Part shown: positions 40,322 to 48,284 of the stretch, one piece after another
How positions within the stretch are numbered: the first letter of the stretch is position 1
How the letters are laid out: every line of letters starts with the position of its first letter
Assembly (NCBI RefSeq): GCF_051192575.1
Contig: NZ_JBPJSQ010000002.1
Coordinates: 124,001 to 188,000 of the forward strand
DNA from: Aestuariimicrobium soli
Lineage (GTDB): Bacteria; Actinomycetota; Actinomycetes; Propionibacteriales; Propionibacteriaceae
Direction of reading: 5' to 3'
DNA: 64,000 nt
Program-made: the position numbers and the translations under genes
Notes under the pieces: model-generated
The model's input: the letters and a program-made list of their open reading frames with translations, nothing else
Databases searched by the model: none
Told to the model about the DNA's origin: nothing

Positions 40322-40852
40322 TCAGGCCTGCAGCACGGCCGAACAGGAGTCGATGCCCTCGGCCTGCAGCTTGGCGCGACCGTTCAGGAATCCCAACTCC
40401 ATGAGCACGCTGACGTGCACCAGTTCGGCGCCCAACTGCTTGAGCAGGCCAGAGGTGGCCGAGATGGTGCCGCCGGTGGCGAGCACGTCGTCGATCACCA
40501 GCGCGCGGCCCCCCTGCGGGATGGCGTCCTGGTGCACCGCCAGCGTGTCGTGACCGTACTCGAGGGCAAACGTCTCGGTGAACGTCTTGCCGGGTAGCTT
40601 GCCGGGCTTGCGCACCGGCACGAAGCCGACCCCCAACGCCAGGGCCACGGGGGCCGCGAAGATGAACCCGCGCGCCTCCATGCCGACCACCACGTCGATG
40701 TCGCGCGGGGACGACTCGACCAGGGCCGCGATGGCCTCGGCGAACCCCCGAGGCGAGGCGATCAGCGGCGTGATGTCCTTGAACATCACCCCCGGCTTCG
40801 GGAAGTCGGGCACGTCACGCACCAGTGACGAGATCAGATCGATGTCAGCCAT
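40322..40852 (-). CDS. apt: Adenine phosphoribosyltransferase
   Basis: Salvages adenine to AMP with PRPP. 176 residues with FPKPGVMFKDITPL near residue 17, VVGMEARGFIF near 55, and the PRPP loop ALVIDDVLATGGT near 120. ATG at 40852 has GAGAGGA upstream. Between secF and rel as in other actinobacteria. Confidence 0.95.
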   Translation of the reverse strand: MADIDLISSLVRDVPDFPKPGVMFKDITPLIASPRGFAEAIAALVESSPRDIDVVVGMEARGFIFAAPVALALGVGFVPVRKPGKLPGKTFTETFALEYGHDTLAVHQDAIPQGGRALVIDDVLATGGTISATSGLLKQLGAELVHVSVLMELGFLNGRAKLQAEGIDSCSAVLQA

Positions 40853-40862
40853 GGCTGTCCTC

Positions 40863-41948
40863 TCAGCGGTTCCGGGAGGTCGCGGTTCGGGTGGTCGCGC
40901 TCTTGTGGCCCGAGCGACGGGCCAGATGGGCCCGATGTTCGGCCATCTGGGGCTCAGCCTCTCGCATCTGGGCCAGCAGCGGGGCCGCGATGAAGATGGA
41001 CGAGTAGGCGCCCGCGACCATGCCCACGAACAGGGCCAGACCGAGGTCGAGCAGCGGGCCGGTGCCGAGGAAGAAGATGCCGCCGACCAGCAGCGCCGCC
41101 ACCGGCAGCACACCGATGATGGTGGTGTTGATCGAGCGCACCAGCACCTGGTTCACGGCCAGGTTCGCGGCCTGGGAGTAGCTGCGGTTCGTCTTGGTGA
41201 TGCCCTTGACGTTCTCGCGCACCTTGTCGAAGACCACCACCGTGTCGTACAGCGAGTAGCCCAGAATCGTGAGCACACCGATCAGGGTGGCCGGGGTGAC
41301 CGCGAAGCCCAACAGCGCGTAAGCGCCCACGGTCAGCACCAGGTCGTGGGCCAAGGCAACGATCGCGGCGACCGACATCTTCCAGTCGCGGAAGTAGCCC
41401 CAGATCAGCAGCATGACCAGACCGATGAACACGACCAGGGCGATGATGCCCTTCTGCGTGATCTGCTGGCCCCACGACTTGCCGATCAGGGAGTAGGCGA
41501 TGTCGGTCTCGGGAACCTTGAACTCCTTCGCCAGGCTCGCCCGCACCTGGGCGACCTCGGAGGTCTCGAGGCTGCGCATCTGCACCCTCACCTGCGAGTC
41601 GCCGACGGCGACGACGGTGACCGACTCCAGGTCGGGCACGCCCGACGCCTGCACGACCTCGCGGGCCCGGTCGACCTTGGTCACGGCCTGGGTGGTCTTC
41701 ACCTGGAAGCTGGAGCCGCCGGTGAACTCGATGCCGAGGTTGAGCCCGCGGAGACCCAGGCCCACCAACGAGATGATGATCAGCGCGGCCGAGATCAGGT
41801 AGAACAGCCGACGCTTGCCGATGAAGTCGTAGCTGATCTCGCCCGTGTACAGCTTGTGGGCGAAGGAACGCTTCTCCTGGGCGATGGGGCCGTCGTAGAC
41901 CTCGTCGGTCTCGTCGACCGCCGCCGGGGTGCGATCAGTCCTGGCCAT
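40863..41948 (-). CDS. secF: Protein translocase subunit SecF
   Basis: Membrane partner of SecD that uses the proton motive force to help export. 361 residues with six membrane helices, the periplasm-type domain after GLNLGIEFTGGSSFQV near residue 68, and the conserved LTILGYSLYDTVVVFDKVREN near 228. Start two bases after the secD stop, with AAGGAGG upstream. Confidence 0.95.
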   Translation of the reverse strand: MARTDRTPAAVDETDEVYDGPIAQEKRSFAHKLYTGEISYDFIGKRRLFYLISAALIIISLVGLGLRGLNLGIEFTGGSSFQVKTTQAVTKVDRAREVVQASGVPDLESVTVVAVGDSQVRVQMRSLETSEVAQVRASLAKEFKVPETDIAYSLIGKSWGQQITQKGIIALVVFIGLVMLLIWGYFRDWKMSVAAIVALAHDLVLTVGAYALLGFAVTPATLIGVLTILGYSLYDTVVVFDKVRENVKGITKTNRSYSQAANLAVNQVLVRSINTTIIGVLPVAALLVGGIFFLGTGPLLDLGLALFVGMVAGAYSSIFIAAPLLAQMREAEPQMAEHRAHLARRSGHKSATTRTATSRNR

Positions 41949-41949
41949 C

Positions 41950-43650
41950 TCAGGCCTCCTTGCGCGTGCGACGGGTGCGGCGTCCGAGCAGCGACTCGCG
42001 GGTCACACCCATGTGGTTGGGATCCAGCCCCGAGAACCGGCCACCCTCGCCGAAGTACTTGGTGCGGCCGAGCAGGGTCATCAGCGGCTTCGTGAAGAAG
42101 AACACGATGGCCAGGTCGATCACCGTCGTCAGTCCGAGGGTGAACGCGAAACCCTTCACCGACCCGATGGCCAGCACGAACAGCACGATGGCGCTCAAGA
42201 GCGACACGATGTCGGCGATCACGACGGTGCCGCGGGCCTTCACCCAACCCGACTCGATCGCCGACCGCAGGGTTCGTCCGTCTCTGACCTCGTCGCGAAT
42301 GCGTTCGAAGTAGATGATGAACGAGTCTGCCGTGACGCCGATCGCGACGATCGCACCGGCGATGCCGGGCAGGTTCAGCGCCAGTCCGAGGGCCTCACCG
42401 AGCAGCACCATGCAGGTGTAGGTGAGCCCGGCGGCGACGGCCAGGGTCGACACCACGACGATGCTCAGGGCCCGGTAGTAGACCAGCGAGTACAGCACGA
42501 CCAGGGCAAGACCGATGGCACCGGCGATGATGCCGGCGCGCAACTGCTCACCGCCGAGGGTCGCCGAGACGTTCTCGACCGAGGAGATGTCGAAGGTCAG
42601 CGGCAGCGCACCGTACTTGAGCACGCGCGCCAGCTCCGCCGAGGAGTCGGCCGTGAACTGACCCGAGATCTCGGCCTGTCCACCGGGAATGGCCTGCGCG
42701 ACGCTGGGGGCCGAGATCACCCGCTGGTCGAGCACGATCGCGAACTGGTTCTTCGGCGAGGCCTGCTGGGCCAGGTAGGTGGTGGTCTTGGTGAAGGCGG
42801 TGGTGCCGGTGCCGTCGAAGCTCAGCGTGACCACGTAGCCGACGCCCTGCTGCGGAATGCCGGAGGCGGCGTCCTTGACCTGGGTGCCCGGGATCACGAC
42901 CGGCCCGAGCAGGTACTTCTGGCCATAGGGGTCGCAGGCGAACAGCGGCTGGTCGGCGACGTCGGGGAACGGGTCACCGCAGTTCCAGGCGGCGAAGTCC
43001 GTCGTGTCCTGGGCGCTCGGCTGCCACACGAGCCTCTGGTCGAGGCTGGTGGTCGTCTTCGCCGGGGCGGTCGGACGAGGGGTCGGCTCCGGCGCGGGTG
43101 CGGTGGGGAGACCCGGCGGTGTCGGGGTCGGGGTCGCCTCCGCCGTCGGCAGGCCGGGCGTCGTCTCGGCACTGGCCGACCCCGAGGGGCTGGCCGACCC
43201 CGAGGGGCTGGCCGAGCCGGACGGGTTGGCCGACGGCGACGCCGTGGTCGGATCGGCGGGAGTGGACTGGGCGACGTCGTGGACGATGCGGAAGCCCAGC
43301 TGAGCGGTCTGACCGACCAGACTCACCAGTTCGTCGCGGTTGGCGTTGGGCACGCTCACCACGATGTTGGTGCCGCCCTCGGTGGTGACCTCGGACTCCC
43401 CCACGCCCAACGAGTCGACGCGCTGCTGAATGATCGTGCGCGCCTGCTCGAGGCTGTCGGCCGAGACCGATCCCGAACCGGTCGAGTTGCGCGCCGTCAG
43501 CGTGATGGTGGTGCCGCCGCGTAGGTCGAGACCCAGCCGGGGCGTCCACTGCTTGGCGAGCGCCATCAGACCGACGAGGCCGCAGCAGACGATCAGGAAG
43601 ACGATCAGGGTCCGCGCCGGGTGCGGACGGTGCTGACTGGTGGTCGCCAT
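41950..43650 (-). CDS. secD: Protein translocase subunit SecD
   Basis: 566 residues. First helix near residues 14-34, then D1 motif LGLDLRGGTTITL, a large P1 domain split by a low-complexity linker rich in Pro, Ser, Thr and Ala (about residues 128-190), and a C-terminal five-helix bundle with GVTADSFIIYFERIRDE. The linker is encoded partly by 18-bp tandem repeats. ATG at 43650 is 4 bp after yajC. Confidence 0.95.
   Translation of the reverse strand: MATTSQHRPHPARTLIVFLIVCCGLVGLMALAKQWTPRLGLDLRGGTTITLTARNSTGSGSVSADSLEQARTIIQQRVDSLGVGESEVTTEGGTNIVVSVPNANRDELVSLVGQTAQLGFRIVHDVAQSTPADPTTASPSANPSGSASPSGSASPSGSASAETTPGLPTAEATPTPTPPGLPTAPAPEPTPRPTAPAKTTTSLDQRLVWQPSAQDTTDFAAWNCGDPFPDVADQPLFACDPYGQKYLLGPVVIPGTQVKDAASGIPQQGVGYVVTLSFDGTGTTAFTKTTTYLAQQASPKNQFAIVLDQRVISAPSVAQAIPGGQAEISGQFTADSSAELARVLKYGALPLTFDISSVENVSATLGGEQLRAGIIAGAIGLALVVLYSLVYYRALSIVVVSTLAVAAGLTYTCMVLLGEALGLALNLPGIAGAIVAIGVTADSFIIYFERIRDEVRDGRTLRSAIESGWVKARGTVVIADIVSLLSAIVLFVLAIGSVKGFAFTLGLTTVIDLAIVFFFTKPLMTLLGRTKYFGEGGRFSGLDPNHMGVTRESLLGRRTRRTRKEA
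43172..43225. repeat. 18-bp tandem repeat in secD, three copies
   Basis: CTGGCCGACCCCGAGGGG is repeated exactly at 43172-43189 and 43190-43207, with a diverged copy at 43208-43225. In frame it encodes SPSGSA units in the SecD linker, so copy-number change would not break the gene. Confidence 0.85.
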
Positions 43651-43654
43651 CGAA

Positions 43655-44137
43655 TCAGACCCGCTGCTCCCCAGGCTGGGCCGGGGGGTCGAGCGAATCG
43701 AGGTCGGGATCGGCGTCGGTGGGGTCGGCGTCAATGCGCTCGAGGTCGGTGGGCTCGAGGTCCTCAGTGGTGGGGTCCTCAGTGGTGGGGTCCTCAGTGG
43801 TGGCGTCCTCGGCGGAGGCGTCGTCCTCGTACTCGAACTCCTCCTCGCTGGCCTCGACGGTCTTGAGGATGGCGTCCTTCATGACGGTCACCTCGACGCC
43901 CGGGGCGAGTTCGACGATCGCCTGCTTCTCCCCGACATGCTTGACGGAGCCGAACAGTCCACCGGCCAGCTGCACGCGCACACCGGCGGCGAGCGAGTCG
44001 CGCAGGGCCTGCTGCTTCTTCGCATGCTCGGCGGCCTGCTTGCGCATGGGGCGGATCAACAACAGGTAGAAGACGGCCACCAGCCCGACCAGCATGATGA
44101 TGGTGGAGAGGCCCTGGCTGACGAGCAGCGGTTGCAC
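43655..44137 (-). CDS. yajC: Preprotein translocase subunit YajC
   Basis: 160 residues: one N-terminal membrane helix (IIMLVGLVAVFYLLLIRP), the YajC core with RPMRKQAAEHAKKQQALRD and GVRVQLAGGLFGSV, then a very acidic tail of about 65 residues with DPTTE repeats. The tail is much longer than in most YajC proteins. GTG start with a weak ribosome binding site. Confidence 0.9.
   Translation of the reverse strand: MQPLLVSQGLSTIIMLVGLVAVFYLLLIRPMRKQAAEHAKKQQALRDSLAAGVRVQLAGGLFGSVKHVGEKQAIVELAPGVEVTVMKDAILKTVEASEEEFEYEDDASAEDATTEDPTTEDPTTEDLEPTDLERIDADPTDADPDLDSLDPPAQPGEQRV
43761..43805. repeat. 15-bp tandem repeat in yajC, three copies
   Basis: TCCTCAGTGGTGGGG at 43761-43775 and 43776-43790, and once more with one change at 43791-43805; flanking 15-bp units on both sides are diverged copies. 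In frame it encodes DPTTE units of the acidic tail. Confidence 0.88.
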
Positions 44138-44189
44138 GATGGTTCTTTCGTCCGGGATCGATGACCCGGCAAGCCTACCGGCAGTCCCG

Positions 44190-45251
44190 TCAGGCTTCGA
44201 ACAGGTCGGGTTCGCCCTGCCGTGTCGCCCCCGACGCGGGGGCGGCGAGGCCCAAGTGCTGCCACGCCGCCGGGGTCGCCACCCGGCCCCGTGGGGTGCG
44301 CATCAGGAAGCCCTGCCGCACCAGATAGGGCTCGGCCACGTCCTCGACCGTCTCCGTCTCCTCACCGACGCTGATGGCCAGCGTCGACAGGCCCACGGGC
44401 CCCCCGTTGAACTTCTGGCAGATCGCCTCGAGCACCGCCCGGTCGAGGCGGTCGAGGCCGATCTCGTCGACCTCGTAGAGCCGCAGCGCGGCGTCGACCG
44501 TCTGCTGGGTGATCCGCCCCTCGTGGCGCACCTGGGCGTAGTCCCTCACCCTGCGCAGCAGCCGGTTCGCGATCCGGGGCGTGCCCCGCGACCGGCCGGC
44601 GATCTCGGCGGCGGAGGCATCGTCCAGCACCAACCCGAGCATGCCCGCCGACCGGGCGACGATCATCGCCAACGCATCGGCGGCGTAGAAGTCGAGGTTC
44701 GCGGTGAAACCGAAGCGGTCACGCAGCGGCCCGGGCAGCATGCCGGCCCGGGTGGTCGCGCCGACCAGCGTGAAGGGTGGGATCTCGATCGGGATGGCCG
44801 TGGCCCCCGGGCCCTTGCCGACGACGACGTCGACCCGGAAGTCCTCCATGGCCAGATAGAGCATCTCCTCGGCCGGGCGGGCCAGCCGGTGGATCTCGTC
44901 GAGGAAGAGCACCTCGCCCTCGACCAACCCCGACAGGATGGCCGCGAGATCGCCGGCGTGCTGAATGGCCGGGCCCGAGCTGATGCGGATCGGTGCCCCC
45001 ATCTCGGCGGCGATGATCATCGCCAGCGTCGTCTTGCCCAACCCGGGCGGGCCCGACAGCAGCACGTGGTCGGGCACGCTGCCGCGGTGCCGGGCCGCAG
45101 CCAACACCAGACCCAGTTGGTCGCTGACGCGGGGTTGGCCGCCGAACTCGGCCAGTGAGGTCGGACGAAGGGCCGCCTCCGAGGCCAGCTCCCCCGGATC
45201 GACGCGCGCATCAACAGGGCGGGCATCAACAGGGCGGGGATCGGAACTCAT
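44190..45251 (-). CDS. ruvB: Holliday junction branch migration helicase RuvB
   Basis: AAA+ motor of the RuvAB complex. 353 residues with Walker A GPPGLGKTT near residue 67, Walker B LFLDEIHRL near 115, sensor GATTRAGMLPGPLRDRFG and the winged-helix C-terminus (RQGFLMRTPRGR). The N-terminus carries a duplicated RPVDA unit from a 15-bp tandem repeat. Overlaps ruvA as ATGA. Confidence 0.96.
   Translation of the reverse strand: MSSDPRPVDARPVDARVDPGELASEAALRPTSLAEFGGQPRVSDQLGLVLAAARHRGSVPDHVLLSGPPGLGKTTLAMIIAAEMGAPIRISSGPAIQHAGDLAAILSGLVEGEVLFLDEIHRLARPAEEMLYLAMEDFRVDVVVGKGPGATAIPIEIPPFTLVGATTRAGMLPGPLRDRFGFTANLDFYAADALAMIVARSAGMLGLVLDDASAAEIAGRSRGTPRIANRLLRRVRDYAQVRHEGRITQQTVDAALRLYEVDEIGLDRLDRAVLEAICQKFNGGPVGLSTLAISVGEETETVEDVAEPYLVRQGFLMRTPRGRVATPAAWQHLGLAAPASGATRQGEPDLFEA
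45209..45238. repeat. 15-bp tandem repeat in the ruvB 5' end, two copies
   Basis: CATCAACAGGGCGGG is repeated exactly at 45209-45223 and 45224-45238. It encodes two PVDAR units ahead of the conserved RuvB domain. Confidence 0.85.
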
Positions 45252-45856
45252 CGGGCCAAACTCCGCAGCGCGGCGCGCATCAGCTCACCCACGCCGATGG
45301 CCGGATCCTGCTCGACCAGCGGCGCCACCTTCTCGCAGGCGGCCTCGGCGTCCTTCAGGCTCCAGCCGAGACCCTGCAGACCGCCGGCCACCTGCTCGCG
45401 CCAGGCCTCGTCCGACGACGGCGCGGCCACCTCGGGGGCGCCGGCGGTGACCCCGAGCTGGGCCACCTTGTCCTTGAGTTCGATGATCATCTTCTGCGCA
45501 CCCTTGGGCCCGACCCCCGGCACGGCCGTGAGGCGGGCGACGTCGCCCTGCTGCACGGCCCGGACGAAGTCGGGGGGCGCCACCACCGAGACGATCGCCA
45601 GGGCCAGCTTCGGCCCGACACCCGAGGCGGTCTGCACCAACTCGAAGGCGTCACGCTCCCCCGCCTCACCGAAGCCGTAGAGGGTCAGCGAATCCTCCCG
45701 TACGACCAGGCTGGTGTGCAGGTGGAGGTGTTGACCCGGTCGGGCAGCGGCCGACGTGGCCGGCGTGCACAGCGCCTTGACCCCGAACCCGCCGAGATCG
45801 ACGACCACCCAGGTGGGACCTGCCTCGAGACAGGTGCCCCGCACTTGGTTGATCAT
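45248..45856 (-). CDS. ruvA: Holliday junction branch migration protein RuvA
   Basis: Tetrameric junction-binding partner of RuvB. 202 residues: OB domain (MINQVRGTCLEAG), two helix-hairpin-helix motifs (VQTASGVGPKLALAI and LTAVPGVGPKGAQKMI), and the C-terminal RuvB-binding domain from about 150. ATG at 45856 overlaps the ruvC stop; a long in-frame upstream extension lies over ruvC and is not real. Confidence 0.95.
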   Translation of the reverse strand: MINQVRGTCLEAGPTWVVVDLGGFGVKALCTPATSAAARPGQHLHLHTSLVVREDSLTLYGFGEAGERDAFELVQTASGVGPKLALAIVSVVAPPDFVRAVQQGDVARLTAVPGVGPKGAQKMIIELKDKVAQLGVTAGAPEVAAPSSDEAWREQVAGGLQGLGWSLKDAEAACEKVAPLVEQDPAIGVGELMRAALRSLAR

Positions 45857-46434
45857 GGGTCTCTCCTTCCGCCGGCCGCGTGCTCGGCCGCGTGCTTGGC
45901 CACCAAGGCCGCGTACTTGTTGGTGGCGGTCCCCCGCCACAGGTGGGTGATGGCCAGGGCCACCGCATCGGCGGCGTCGGCCGGGCGGGGTGGCTGGTCC
46001 AACCGCAACACCCGCGCCACCATGGCACCGACCTGGGCCTTGTCGGCCCGGCCGGAGCCGGTGATGGCGGCCTTCACCTCGCTGGGGGTGTGCAACACCA
46101 CCGGGATGCCGTGGCGCGCCGCCACCAGCATCGCGATGCCGGCGGCCTGCGCTGTGCCGGTGACCGACCTGAGGTTGTGCTGGGCGAACACCCGCTCGAC
46201 CGCCACCGCGTCGGGACGATGGGTCCTCACCCACTCCTCGAGGCCCGCCTCGATGCTCAGCAGTCGCAGGGCTGGGTCGAGGTCGGCCGGGGTGCGCACG
46301 ACCCCCACCGCGACCAGCGTCGGGGGTCGTCCGACGGTGCCCTCGACGACGCCCACACCGCACCGCGTCAGACCGGGGTCGACCCCCAGCACCCGCCGCT
46401 GGGAACGAGTGAGAGTTGCGGGAGCCGAACACAT
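45853..46434 (-). CDS. ruvC: Crossover junction endodeoxyribonuclease RuvC
   Basis: Cuts Holliday junctions. 193 residues; catalytic acids in GVDPGLTRCG near residue 18, VERVF near 80 and the C-terminal PADAADAVALAITH near 152. No ribosome binding site; TAGCCT lies 7 nt before the ATG, pointing to leaderless transcription separate from yebC. Confidence 0.94.
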   Translation of the reverse strand: MCSAPATLTRSQRRVLGVDPGLTRCGVGVVEGTVGRPPTLVAVGVVRTPADLDPALRLLSIEAGLEEWVRTHRPDAVAVERVFAQHNLRSVTGTAQAAGIAMLVAARHGIPVVLHTPSEVKAAITGSGRADKAQVGAMVARVLRLDQPPRPADAADAVALAITHLWRGTATNKYAALVAKHAAEHAAGGRRDP

Positions 46435-46441
46435 GTTCGAA

Positions 46442-46447
46442 AGGCTA
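46442..46447 (-). promoter_or_regulatory. Putative -10 element of leaderless ruvC
   Basis: TAGCCT on the minus strand, 7 nt before the ruvC ATG and just after the yebC stop. The MFS gene has the same hexamer and spacing. Confidence 0.45.
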
Positions 46448-46449
46448 GC

Positions 46450-47217
46450 TCACTCCGCCTCGAGCGCGGCGGCGACATCCTCGGGCACGTCGACATTGGA
46501 GTAGACGTTCTGCACGTCGTCGGAGTCCTCGAGGGCATCGATGATGCGGAACAGCTTCTGCGCCTCGTCCAGGGTCACCGGCTGGGTGAACTCCGGCTTG
46601 AACTCCACCTCGGCCGACTCGTAGTCGATGCCGGCGGCCTCGACCGCCTTGCGCACCTCGACCACCACCGACGGGTCACTGATCACCTCGAAGGCCTCGC
46701 CCTCGTCGACGACGTCCTCGGGCTCGGCCTCCAGGGTGGCCTCGAGCAGCGCGTCCTCGTCGAGTTCGCGATCGGCCTGCTTCTTGAGCACGGCCACCAC
46801 ACCCTTGCGGGAGAAGATGCGCTGCACCGAACCGCCGTCGGCCATCGAACCGCCGTTGCGGGTCACCGCCACGCGCACGTCAGAGATCGCCCGGTTGCGG
46901 TTGTCGGTCAGGCACTCGATCAGGATGGCGACCCCGGCCGGGCCGTAGGCCTCGTACATGATGGTGTCGTAGTTCGCGCCGGCACCGTCGGCGCCCGAAC
47001 CGCGCTTGACGGCGCGGTCGATGTTGTCGTTGGGAACCGAGCTCTTCTTGGCCTTCTGAATGGCGTCGTAGAGGGTGGGATTGCCAGCGGGGTCACCGCC
47101 ACCGATGCGTGCCGCGACCTCGACGTTCTTGATCAGCTTGGCGAACAGCTTGCCGCGCTTGGCGTCGATGACAGCCTTCTTGTGCTTGGTGGTGGCCCAC
47201 TTGGAATGCCCGCTCAT
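46450..47217 (-). CDS. yebC: YebC/PmpR family protein (TACO1-like)
   Basis: 255 residues beginning MSGHSKWATTKHKKAVIDAKRGKLFAKL, the family signature, then AYGPAGVAILIECLTDNRNR. Members were called transcriptional regulators and more recently translation factors that help with proline-rich stalls. ATG overlaps the stop of the acetyltransferase gene. pdxS-pdxT, commonly upstream in actinobacteria, are not here. Confidence 0.94.
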   Translation of the reverse strand: MSGHSKWATTKHKKAVIDAKRGKLFAKLIKNVEVAARIGGGDPAGNPTLYDAIQKAKKSSVPNDNIDRAVKRGSGADGAGANYDTIMYEAYGPAGVAILIECLTDNRNRAISDVRVAVTRNGGSMADGGSVQRIFSRKGVVAVLKKQADRELDEDALLEATLEAEPEDVVDEGEAFEVISDPSVVVEVRKAVEAAGIDYESAEVEFKPEFTQPVTLDEAQKLFRIIDALEDSDDVQNVYSNVDVPEDVAAALEAE

Positions 47218-48278
47218 CGGTCTCCTTCTCCCTGTGCTTGCTGACGGTCATCGTAGCCAACCGCGTCGACCGGGCGACACACGCGCCCGTACAGCACCAC
47301 GGAGTCGGCCTCCTGGTAGCCCAACCGGGCGAACAACCGCACGGCGGCGCTGGCCTGTTCGCCCGCGTCGAGGCCGCCCGTGTCGACCCCCAAGCCGGCA
47401 CCGTCAAGCCCGGCCTCGGCGAAGCTGACCAGCACCCGACGCAGCAGCGCCTGGCCGATCCGATGACCGCGCCGCTCGGGCACCACCCCGACCCGGTCGG
47501 TCCAGCCCTCGCTCCAGCCCTGCACGTCCCAGTCCTGCTGGTAGGCCGAGCTGAGGGCGTAGCCGATCACCCGGTCGTCCTCGCCAAGCGCGACGAACGA
47601 CCACTGGGGGCGGGTGCTGGCCCCCCGCAACGACAGGTCCCAGTCGCTGCGCCCGATGGGCATGGCACCCGGCAGGCCGGCGAAGGCGCGATTGTGGGCC
47701 ACCCGAACCTGCTCGGAATGCTGCTCGGGGTCGAAGGGGACGATGCGCACCCCCTCGGTGAGTTCGTCGGGCAGCGCGTGCGGGTCGACGTCGTCGAAGC
47801 TGAGGTGCATGTCGGCGAACCAGCGCTCGGCGCTGAACCCTGCCTCGAGCAGGTTGTCGCGCCGCAGGGTGAGCTTGGTGTCGACGTAGGCGCCCATCCA
47901 GAACTCGTCCACCCCCCGCTCCTGGGCCCACTCGTGGGCCCGGGAGGTCAACCAGGTGACCAGCCGGTAGCCGATCTGGCGGTGCCTGGCCTGGGGGTGC
48001 ACGAGCCAGTGCAGCCACACGCGGGGGCGGTGCTCGTCGTCGGTGCGGAACAGCAGCCAGCCGGCCGCCAGCACCGCGCCGGAGCGGTCGCGGCCGACCA
48101 CCCCGTTGCGGCTCGGATCGGCCAACGGGTGGGCGAGGTCCTCGACCAGTTGGGCACGACTGGGCCGGTCGACGGGGTCATCGATCCACGCGCAGGCATC
48201 CGCGAGTTCGGCCACCTGGTCGACCTCGGCGGGCTCGAACGGCGTCCACTCGAGCATGGGCTCGACCATGGGATCCAC
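47214..48278 (-). CDS. Tandem GNAT-family N-acetyltransferase
   Basis: 354 residues with two GNAT domains. The first has VWLHWLVHPQARHRQIGYRLVTWL near residue 87, the second VGVVPERRGHRIGQALLRRVL near 264 followed by VRLFARLGYQEADSVVLYGR. A twin-GNAT layout is also found in mycothiol synthase (MshD), but the identity is not secure. Start is GTG at 48278 or one of two nearby ATGs. Confidence 0.8.
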   Translation of the reverse strand: MDPMVEPMLEWTPFEPAEVDQVAELADACAWIDDPVDRPSRAQLVEDLAHPLADPSRNGVVGRDRSGAVLAAGWLLFRTDDEHRPRVWLHWLVHPQARHRQIGYRLVTWLTSRAHEWAQERGVDEFWMGAYVDTKLTLRRDNLLEAGFSAERWFADMHLSFDDVDPHALPDELTEGVRIVPFDPEQHSEQVRVAHNRAFAGLPGAMPIGRSDWDLSLRGASTRPQWSFVALGEDDRVIGYALSSAYQQDWDVQGWSEGWTDRVGVVPERRGHRIGQALLRRVLVSFAEAGLDGAGLGVDTGGLDAGEQASAAVRLFARLGYQEADSVVLYGRVCRPVDAVGYDDRQQAQGEGDR

Positions 48279-48284
48279 GGCCGG

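Noticed and set aside
43761..43805. Repeats in yajC as a CRISPR array
   Set aside because: Units are 15 bp, directly adjacent with no spacers, and in frame within a coding tail.
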